A stretch of DNA of 64,000 bases from Limnoperna fortunei (lineage: Eukaryota > Mollusca > Bivalvia > Mytilida > Modiolidae). Of this stretch, positions 27,601 to 39,600 are shown piece by piece; position 1 is the first letter of the stretch, and each line of letters begins with the position of its first letter. The stretch covers positions 46,440,980 through 46,504,979 of the forward strand of contig OX104113.1 of NCBI GenBank assembly GCA_944474755.1. The letters run 5' to 3'. Position numbers and translations under genes: made by a program. The notes beneath the pieces were generated by a model. That model saw only the letters and a program-made list of their open reading frames with translations, was not told where the DNA came from and did no database searches.

Positions 27601-30600
27601 TGAGGTTTGTGTCAGATTTATTTTCTCCATATATATTATCAACCAAACAATGATTATTCAGAAGGATATTTTTTTTTGACATTTCTATCATACCTTTGGC
27701 ATTTTCTCTGACTTTCGGTTTGTTGCTGTCAAAAGTAATTGGAGCATTTTCTGATGTTAGCTGAAGTTCATATGGTGCTTCATTCACATTTCTAACCTTG
27801 AATGTGATTTTTGATGTCACCTTAAAAATATATCACAAATGAGATAAATATAGAAAGGAATTGTACAAAGAGCCTGGCTTTAATCTACTTTTCAATGTAG
27901 GGGATTCATTATACCATCTGTCATTTTTTCTGAAAATCTTAGGATAGAATTGAAGGTTATAACAAAACACTAAACACAAAAGAAACTGTCAAAAAGCAAT
28001 CCACAAATTAAAGTCCAAGAAACTGGCAAACTTGAGAACCAACAACCCAAAATAAAAACTATGGCAATAGTCCTGACTTGGTAAAGACATGTCAAAAGAA
28101 ATGGTGGTTTTAAAACAGGTTTTATGGCATGCCAAACCTCCCACTAACATTACTGTAGTGTGTGCATTGGTATGTTGATGAAAATGGACGGGTATCATAT
28201 ACCACTAGTCAGTAATAGGTGTATCCAACAATCATCATAGCACATTCACTGAAAACTGAATTAAAAATTGTGAAAAGTATCTGCAACCATATTTTCAAAC
28301 AAGAATATTTTTCAACAAGAAAGTGGTATCTATAGTAAAACTTATTAAAGGCACTAAAAGTTTTTTTAACCTTGGTTTATAAGTATATGCCAAAGAAATT
28401 GTTTGACACTTGCAATAGTCAGTATACTCACTGCAAGCATACCTGCTCAACTGAGAAATATAGAAGCTGGAATGTTGATTCATAAGTGCAGAAAATTTAT
28501 AATATTAAAATTAAAATTGTCTTGTTTTTCAGAAATTCTTGTACTGAGAACTTTGTTGCCATCATATTTGAGGTATACCTCTGAAAATAATGTAGATAAA
28601 GCTGTTTCTGCAGTAAGAAATCACCTTTATGGTAAAATTCATATTAATTACTTTCCTTATTTACTCATTTATTCAAAATGTATAATATACATGTGTATAT
28701 GAAAGACTTATACCTGTATTATGACAGCAATTTTTTAATGGTTTTAATACAACAAAGTAATAGCTAATATGACTGCAGTTTAGGCAAAATAATGAAAAAA
28801 AAGGCAACTTATGGAATATTTAATGATACCCAACCCAGGGGTCACCACACTCTAAAAAAGTAGGGAGAAGTGACTTCTCCCTGGCAGCCAAACAGGGAGA
28901 AGTCAGGCCCTGATAGGGAGACTTCAGGAGACAATAGGGAGAAGTCAGGGGGAACGTACAAATATTAAATTTCGCGGTAGTTAACATATATTTTTCATTA
29001 TTTTCGGCAATTTCAAGGATTTTTTCTTTTGTGTTTTAAAACCATAACACACATAAATTCAGTTCTTTTTTCTTTTTCATATTATTCTTGGTATGCACTA
29101 TCAAACAGTACATAAACTTTATCATTAATCAATGAAAAAAAACACCAGATATAGGGACTATTTTTCTATCTACTTCAGTAATTGTAGCCATACAAGGTAT
29201 TCACAAATAAAAACAGATCAACAAAAATATTTGTATATGTGTAGACATAAACCTCATTCATGAGTTCTTGTATCATAATATTCCTAACAGTTTGTTATGA
29301 ACATGCCATGTTTATCTCATCAAATTTCCAAAGAAGATAGATAGAATAGCATTACATTAACCCAGAAATAAATCTTCGGTTCAGCACACTTCCACTTGGA
29401 TAAAGTTGTGCTGATCCAAATTGCTTCATGGGACACCCATCTACAGAATTTATCATGATGTCAATAATTACAATACATCTGTATTCTTTCATGTGGAGCT
29501 CATATACTTATCAAAGAAAATTGTTAAAGTACAATACTCTTTGAAAGAACTGAAGTTTGACACCAATTAAAAGTGTTTGTTCATCAAAAAAATTACGATT
29601 TTTCATTATGGGCCGTTGTACATTACTTTTCTTCGTTGTTGACTTCCGGTAATTAGTCACATCCGGTAAATAAACAAATGGCGCGTAATACATTTGAGAG
29701 ACGTAAATCGTTTGAAAATATGTTAAATACGCATATTGTTTGCCGTTTTTTATTGGAATCCCACATTAACTGATAAATTGGTAGTCCGGGTGAAGTATTT
29801 GGACCAGATTAACAAGTATCTTATGTGAACCATTGGGCGACTTGAGGGAAATGACAGGGCGACTTCGATTTCGCTTTTGAGGCGCCTTAGGGCGACTTCA
29901 GGTACTAGTAGGGCGACTTTGTCGCCCACTTCGCCCAGTGTGGTGAGCCCTGCAACCACGTTGCATTGTTTTTAATATCCTTGAACACATTTTTCTGAAT
30001 TACAAATTAACCTATAGGAACAGCTGAGCATGATAACAGTCCATCTCAGAATACAATTTTTGCATTGACCTTGGTCCTATAAAATTAATTTTAAATTGGC
30101 CAAACTCAAAACTACAAACATGATTGTGCTGAAAATTGAACTTCAATTTATAGTACTTAACAGCTGTACATCGTTTTAACTAAATCTGTTGATGAGTTTT
30201 AAAGTAATCATTTGGAAACTGCCAACTGTTGACCAAATATGTTTATCTTATGTAGCTGTTGTTTTGCAACATATGATAGCATACGTTTCGATTTATGTAT
30301 GTCAAGCCTGGAGAATGTGTAAGTATAGCTGCAATCATTAATTTTGCATATTTTTATATGAAAAATAGTCATTTTTTTCAATATCAAAAAATGATTTTTT
30401 GATATCAATAATTCAACTTTTTGATTCAGAAAATGACTTTGATTTCAAAATTCAATTTCTACATATCTGATAATGATTTTCTGAAATCAAAAAAATCAAT
30501 TTTTTTATATCTGAAAATAAATTTTTGATATAAAAACACAGTCTTCATTTTCTGATATCAAAAATTAAATTTTCTGATACAATGTATATTAAAAAAAGAA

Positions 30601-33555
30601 TTAATAGTAACTGCACCATATATTAATCTGCATTACAGGATAGCAGGTAGGATGATGATGTGTGAACTCTACAGTAAAGATTTACATTTCTTTAGATAAG
30701 TACTATTGAAATATTAATTAAATCCTTACAGACAGCGGTTTCGGGGTGCCATTATCTACTGATGTCACCTCAATGGTAAATTCTGTGGACTTTTCTGTTT
30801 CATAGTCAAAACTTCTTGATGCCCTTAATTTACTATTCACTATAGTAAACAAATTGTTGGGGTCTGAAACCAAGGAGTATGTGTACGACTGGCCAATATC
30901 TTCATCCACAGTAGTCAAAGCAACCAAATCTCCACCTACAATTACAAAGTACTAGAAATAACACAATTTAATTTAAATTTATTGTAATTTCAGGCTTACA
31001 ATGTTATTTAAACAAACACACCAACAGATTTTAACAATAACATTATGAAAAGAAAAAAAGAAACATGGATACAGTTTTAACAACTTAACAGAGCCATCAA
31101 AATATTTATAAAAAAACTTATTGAACTTCACATTATAAAATAATATACTAAGATTGTAAAATGATAAAACAATAAACACTTGGCTTGACTCCCCCTGGGA
31201 TGTCAGGTGACAGTACACTATTATATACATGGCTTGACATCCTCTGGGATATCTGGTAACCATAGACTTTTGTATACCTGGCTTTGAGTCCATCTGTAAT
31301 GCCTGGTGACTAGACTATTAAATACCTGGCAGACTATTATTGAGATGTCCAGAGACTGTAGATCTTTATAAACCTGGTTTTACTCCCTCTGGGATGTCAG
31401 GTGACTGCACACTATTATATACCTGGCTTGACTCCCTCTGGGATGTCAGGTGACTGTACACTATTATATACCTGGCTTGACTCCCTCTGGGATGTCAGGT
31501 GACTGTACACTATTATATACCTGGCTTGACTCCCTCTGGGATGTCGGGTGACTGTAGATTAACAGCAGTAGGTTTATCATTAACATCAGTTAAAGTGATA
31601 TCCACATCAAAGTATGCCTTTTCTCTGGGACTTCCATTGTCTGTCGCCATAATAGTGACAGTTCTCTTTTTCTGTTTTTCTCTGTTTAACAAACAGTAAG
31701 ATCCACCCTCTGTAGGACATTTAGCATCCGACTCCCTGGCTACCTAACAGTAAATACCAAGAAATTGTGGTAGAATTTTCAAAAAGTGAGAAATTGAACA
31801 AAAGGACTTTTGGTAATACAGGAACTGGCACATATTTACATAATACCAATATGTTTCGCTCAAAGAAATGCTTACATCAGAATGCATTATATTTTGTGTC
31901 TACCTTTGGCATAACACCTTTCTATGCTTTTCCAATCAATAAACTCACTCACATCTATTTTTATACTTATGTAATGTTTTGTTTGTTTGAATGCTGTTTA
32001 ACGCCACTTTCAGCAATCTCTTAGCTATATCATGGCCTCCAGTGTTTATTGAGGAAGGAAGCTGAAGTACACAGAGAAAACCTGTGACCTTCGGTAGGAA
32101 AACAGGCAATCATTGTTAAGATTGGAGTCGAGCTCACCCTGTCTACAGTGAGACTCAAACATGCAATCTCAGTGTTGACAGACTACATACTTAATAGTAG
32201 ACTAACTATAGTAACCACTCTGAGAAAGAGGCCCCCTTTATGTAATGTCACTGTGCAACATATTTATGATTGTGTTCATAATTTAAGTACTCATCTTAGC
32301 AAATTATACTAACATGAATTGAAAAAATAATTAATTAGTTTATTGTTAATTTTATTTGAATTGAGCTTAAGTGAATATTGCATGAAATTTTTCACATGAA
32401 TTTTGTTTTATGCTTTAATGTATTAAATTAATTTAGTTAATGCCAAATCATTACATTTCTTAATACAAAATAAGCAATTTTCATATAAATTTACATATAA
32501 AATAAATTCTAAATGATAAAAAAATTGTGTGTATGAAATTGGTAGATGTTGGATACATATTAATCTTTGTGATAAGTAAATAGTTAGTGTTCAAAATTTC
32601 AAACATTTTATTACAAAGTTTTTCCTTTAAAATCAATACATAATGTGTTAAAGGTCCATATGTGTGTATAAGTGTGTATTAAGGACTTCAGGCATTTCTC
32701 TTTGTACAGAGTTAGGAAACTGAGCAGATATGTTTTTCTCACCTTAAGGCAGAGTTGTCCATTTTCTGTATAAGTAGTAAACAGTTTATTGTCAGAGTTG
32801 ACCAGAAGAAAGGTCAAAGTTTGATTTGGGTCTTCATCCTCACCAGTAATACACCCGACCTTTGTGTTATTCATACTATTTTCTGGAATTTTATTTGGAG
32901 TTATCTATAAAGTAAATAAAAAGATATTAATATAAACAAACAAAAACCAAAATGTATCAATTTACAATAGGCAAAATATGTAACAATTTGCAATAGATAT
33001 TATTAAATAGAGTGGGTTCCACTTAATTGCATATTTCTCTTAATTGCAAAAGACTTTTAAAACACCAAACCATTTCCTATAATCTCCATGTTAAAAAATT
33101 TACAATTGAATAAAATTACAAAATTCAAAAATTCCTGTTTATTTCATAAAATTGTCCAGAAATTGACTTACTAGTTGTCAAAAACTGACATTTTACTAAT
33201 GAAGTAATAACAGATTCTTGCACCAGTATTATCAAAGCATTTTTGACAAACTTCTTTTATATTGAAATGATTGTTATAAGAATTAGGTATAAGAAATGAG
33301 TCACCTAAATTGTTTATGTATCTATACAGATTTTTAATTAGACAGTTAAAGTGAAAAATTTTATTCTCTATTAACATATTGCCTTTCTGTTAATTGCATA
33401 TTCCAGTTAATTGCATATTTTTCTCTGACAAATTAGTTATGCAATTAAAAGGAATCCACTGTATAACTTATTGATTATAAAGAAAGCACATACATGTAGC
33501 AACTATCATGCATATGAAACCATGAAATTATATAAACAGGTGAAATTAGATTAAC

Positions 33556-33642
<87 letters not shown>

Positions 33643-36600
33643 GTAGTAAAAAATAAGTAATGAAAAAAAATTGATTGTTTTTTTTTAACTTGTGAAAAAT
33701 AATATTCAATGTACAAACAGGACAATCATTCAATACATAAATATTAAACAGTTTTCATGTTCATGTATGATACAAAATTTCTGAAACAATAGCTTTGAAT
33801 GAACTATTATTAACTGTTAATGAAAATGTTCATTACTGTAGTTAAGAATTATTTACATAAACAGCTGTGGGTGGATCATTAGAGTTAAGAATTTCAAATG
33901 GAAAAGTTTTCTCCACAAACAATTTATCCAAGTCTGTACTTCGTATGGTGATATTCCATCTGAAACAGAAATATTACTGATGTCAAGTTAAAAAAAGTAG
34001 CATATATTAAAATCCTATGTAAGTAAATCATTTTATGTTAAATGTAAGTATATAAAATATAATCACACACTACGCAGAGGTTATATCAAATACATATAGG
34101 ATCTTACATTGGTACGAGTGGCTTATCAGATTTCTCCAATTGAGATAGTTAACTTATGGAATTTTAAGGCAGAGCCATGGAGAGGACTTAAATTTCCATA
34201 ATTTTATTATCGAGATTGGAGAAATCCGATAATCCAAAAGCGCTAATGTAAGATTTCATTTTAAAAAGTAGTAAATTGGCACAATGAAATACAAATTCTC
34301 CCAACCCCAGTTTCACTGCCATGACTTGAATTCGCATTAAACTGCCATTGTTTGGTTTATGATGTCATTTTTTTGTTTATGACATTATTATTTTAACCCA
34401 ATCAACGGATGAGAACCAAAAGACTGCAATTTTATATGAGGTGTAATTATGAAACTTACTATAGAGATTTCTCCAAGTATTAGTCTTATAAAATAAAACT
34501 TATGTTTGCTCAATACATGTGGTCTCTGGATCAGGTTTGACAGAGTTAAATTGATATACAGTCCAACTTTAGTAGCTCAAACTCGGATCGCTCGAACACC
34601 CGCGATTTCTAGAACACCTATCAAAGTACGGAACTTTCCCCCTATATAATCAATGTTAAAATTGCTTCGATTTCTCAAAGACCAATTTCTCGAAAACTCG
34701 AACTAAATCAGCAGTCCCAATACTAAAAATCCATTGAAAAAACCATGAATAACTCGAACTAAAATTATTGACAGCTTGCATGACTAATTGGTCGTAAAAG
34801 GTGTAAAGATCAAAGCCATACCTGTAAAATGCCAAGCTTGATCTTTAATGATATAATCCCTAATAATTAACCAAATGTCATCAATTTGTATTTATGTATG
34901 CCTTTGAAGGCAAATTTGTTGAAATAGGTTTTAATTAATTAAAATATGCGCCAATAAATTGCTATCAAATCCGAATCAAGGTCATTGACACAATTACGTA
35001 ATGCAATAATACTTATCAATCCTTGTGCACAAATTAAACAAGAAATATAACAGTAAACATTTCTATTTTAATAAAAACAAAACTAAAAAAAAAAGCTGCC
35101 CACGAAGAGCGGTGAGCTCTACTGGAATTGCATGTCATGTGATCAAAATGAAATCACGTGATCAAAATCTGCTTTATGCTGATATTGATTTTTTTTCGTC
35201 TGGAAGTTGATATCGTCAAAAAAAATTAACAAAGTGAATGAAGAAAAGTACAAAAAATAATTTTAAGAAAGACTTGAAAATAAAGTTGACATCAATAAAA
35301 AATAAATGTTATATTTAAAATTAACAACAAAAATTTCATACTACTTTTTTGCAATCTCTAAATCGATCTTTAAAAACTGACAATCAAATTACATTTCAAG
35401 TGACCTCACAGTTACAAAGAAAGACGTCATGTGACCACTGGAATTTAGAGGCACTTTTAGGGTGTTCGGAAGTGACGTCAATTATGAAATGCACATTATA
35501 TATTGATAATAAAAGATAATATTGTCTGTGCTTGCATTTAGGCAATGCCTACTCCATATTATATGAAATGCATTGAAGAAACACAATTTCAATAATCCAA
35601 TGTGACACAGGAAATTAACTGAAATATATAAACCGATATCGATTCCGGTTCGCAAATGAATCATTTCCGGACACCACAAGCCCTGGTTTCTCAAACTCCC
35701 GATTTCTCAAACTATTTTTGTCGGCCCCTTCGAGTTCGAGCCATCGAAGTTCGACTGTACTTTATTTTATATTGAGGGTTATCTACATTAGAACAGTATA
35801 CCAGATTTTTATACTGTAAAAAGGTGTGTGTTGTCTGCTGTTTTTTCTTATTATCTCACTTGAGAAGGAAGTTTGCAGAATATACATAACTATAGACTGG
35901 TATGAGTTTTTTAGGCTCGTTCTGGATTGTTGTCACTGGCGGTCACTATTTTGATGTTTTGTTAAAATGAGTACAAAAATAGTAGATACTTTACTGTTTG
36001 CGTAAAATGCAAATGGCTTTATTAAAGCTAGTGCGAGTAACCTAAAGTTGTTGAAGTTCGATGTTTTGATTGCAATAAATCAGGGATTACCCTAAATTGT
36101 GTAATCTTTTTGTTTCTTTGCTTTTGTTGATTAATGAAGGTTGACAAATCTGTTTGGCTTCTGAATATGTTTGATGTGTTGACTTTAACAACAATCAGAG
36201 TAAACAAATGACATTGCAAAAAATAAATTAAACTATAAACATATTTTGTATTTCAAGAGAGAATAAATTACATATTCAAGTTCCAACTTTTTGAAAAGCA
36301 TGGTAAAGTCGGACTCGGAAGTTTTCATCTCTGGACTTTTTGTGAAAACTTGTACATGTAGATTGTACATACATATAGACATTTTTCTGCAATTTTCTGG
36401 TCTAAGAAAGGGGTGCAGACTACACACGCCTTTTTACGGTACCAAGGATATCTGTAGGTTGACTTACTTAGTTGGTGGTATTTCATAGTCAGCAGTAACC
36501 ATGAGACAGAGCCTGTATTCAATCACCTGAAACCTGTTAGATATATCTTTGACAATTGTGTAGACATGACTGTCATAGGCACTGTCGACAGTAGCCATAT

Positions 36601-39600
36601 ATATACAATACCCTGCAGGAGTATTCTCTGGTATTGATGTCTTGGTCAAATCAATCTGAATCTACAATAACCATAATAACTGATGATGTCATACTTAATG
36701 GCCACTATTTCATAGAACATTTGTTTATCAAACAATAAATTGCATTACATTTGTAATTCTCTGTATAAGTCACAGCAGTAGTAGTTTTGCAGATAATGAA
36801 CTCTTACAAAAAACAAAAGAATCTACAGACAGAAAAAACAAGTGTGGACTGTGAGCACGCTCACAAAGGGATACTCCCGCTTCTCTTTCAAGTCCAATTA
36901 TCTCCCCTTAATGATGTCCAAGGTCAATAAAAATCCTTCATGCACATCTATATATAATGTACTTCCTTTATGCTAAGTTTCATTAAATTTCATCAAGCGA
37001 TTTAGGAGTTGTGCTTACAAGGGATGTGGACAGAGAGACAGACAGGATGATTCCTATATACCCCCCAAACAAGTTTGCGGGGGGTACAATAAATTCTTAA
37101 TAAAGCTTAAGTTACCATCCCAATTCTACAATTTATTGCTCACATGTTACTGATGTCCCAAATGAGACCGAACAACATCTCATCACAAGTCATCTTGAAT
37201 TGACCTTTTGTACTTGCCAATCAAAAACTCTTTGTATTCAGGAATACTCTAGCTGTTATTACTCTGCATTTCTCAAACATTTACGAAAACAAACAATTGT
37301 ACCAATAAAGATTCCAGTGCCTACTGAAAACTCAAAACATGCAGACCAATACTCCATGTCGTCAATAAGTTTTACATCATATGTTTACTATGTGGATTAG
37401 CTTAATTTATTCAGCATAAAGTATTGAACACAGGTGAAAGTGTACAGTACTGGTTTCAAATGTAATATGACACCCTGCTTTAGCTATGTAAAGAAAGCTG
37501 TGTCAAAATTCCAATTAGTTTAGTTCGCACATGCGTCAACTGTGTGTTTTTGTGTAAATGTAAAAACTGACCTAAAAAATCCAGTTTGTTAAGTGTTATC
37601 CATAATTATCGTTATTGTTAATAATGAATTTATTTTTAGTCTGAATTCTGAGATTTGTATGATTTAACATACTCCTCATACATTATTTTTTAACAACTCT
37701 ACATTCGAATTAATATGACGTCACAATTAGAATTCCAACGTCATATATGCTCAACTGCAAATTTCAAACAGGAACAATGCAATTTCGTTAACATTTCTCA
37801 ATTTTTTGCTTAAAAGGTACGTATGTTCAATAAAATGACGAGTATATATGTTAATTTTATTTGATATAACATACTGTTTTGGGATATATCTTATTAGTTC
37901 AACAAACAATATTAACATTGAAAGTGTCCTCTTAGAGCTGCTTTGAAATTTTAAAACATTTTTTTAGACATATTAGAATCAAAATAGATTATTGTAATTA
38001 GGCTCTATGCAAATTAGAACATGGTCAGACCTTATATTTGCCTTCATTTTATACCTCGCTATCACTCAGTATAAAATATAAGGTCTGACCATGTTCTAAT
38101 TCATATAGAGAACACAATAATCTATTTCTTAAATAAACTATATATATATATGACTGAATCAGTAGGGATTTTTCTGTATATTGAGAGACTTTTTTGTTAG
38201 CGGATGCCCAGATGTTTTACTAGATTTATACATGAAAAGGTCAATCTGAGATGAGCTGTATTGAGATATTGTAAGATCTCCCATGTGACATATAAGTGAA
38301 AAAGAGTGTCAAGAATAAAATTTATCATGACAAAAACTACTATATATACTGGCACAAACATGTTTAAGTATGTAGGTAGAAGAGTTATATTTGTTAAATC
38401 TGTTAAGATTTCGCTAACATTTGTTGGTGCTGTATTTTTACTACCCTGGTGCTGTGTTTTCATTACTTACATCTGTCGGTGCTGTATTTTTACTACCCTG
38501 GTGCTGTGTTTTCATTACTTACATCGGCCAGTGCTGTATTTTTACTACCCTGGTGCTGTGTTTTCATTACTTACATCTGTCGGTGCTGTATTTTAACTAC
38601 CCTGGTGCTGTGTTTTCATTACTTACATCGGTCGGTGCTGTATTTTAACTACCCTGGTGCTGTGTTTTCATTACTTACATCGGTCGGTGCTGTATTTTTA
38701 CTACCCTGGTGCTGTGTTTTCATTACTTACATCGGTCGGTGCTGTATTTTTACTACCCTGGTGCTGTGTTTAATAATAATAAAATAATAATAATAATAAA
38801 GTCTTTATTTAAAGAGGGTTACACAGTTAGTGTTGTAACTAATCTTCCCTGTTTTCATTACTTATATCTGTAGGTGCTGTATTTTTACTACCCTGGTGCT
38901 GTGTTTTCATTACTTACATCTGTAGGTGCTGTATTTTTACTACCCTGGTGCTGTGTTTTCATTACTTACATCTGTCGGTGCTGTATTTCAACTACACTGG
39001 TGCTGTGTTTTCATTACTTACATCTGTAGGTGCTGTATTTTTAGGACTACAGAATATTTCTGGCTGGGACCACATGGCATCATCCATACAAGTGACATTC
39101 TTCAATGGTGGGTCCTGGGTTCCTTTCAGTACCCAGTCTGTTGGACATGTTGCCGTACAGTTAGCCAAGTAGGTCTACAAATAGATAGACTGGTTCCTGT
39201 TAGATGTTAAGATAGCACAATAATGAATAAATTGGAAGGTATTCCTAATACTGGTATGAGTTATGATAGCTACCAGAGTACTTTGGGTATGAAAATATAA
39301 CATTGCAGCCAGCAGAATATGGATATTTTACTGAGCTTGATACATGGGACATTATTCTGAGGCATTACAGTATAGGATGGACATTGTTTATTTGTACATC
39401 CTGTAAAATGGTGGAGGGAAGGGTTTTTGCCCTGCATACCAGTAAGGTCAAGTACTATAGTATATCACTAAAATACTAAATATAGTTCATTATATATTCT
39501 TGAAACAGCCATTTTACAAACAATATAAACATTTCACAATAATTTTTTTTTAATTACAGGAAACAAATTTATAAGTATAAAACCTTAGACATTGTTATTC

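Noticed and set aside
28836..29952. Transib/RAG-like origin for the element with a 5-bp duplication
   Set aside because: The ends begin CAGGG rather than CAC(A/T)-type heptamers and no RAG1-like frame is present.
38306..38787. Open frames on the plus strand repeating CCVFITYI-like peptides
   Set aside because: They are translations of the 52-bp donor-containing array on the wrong strand.
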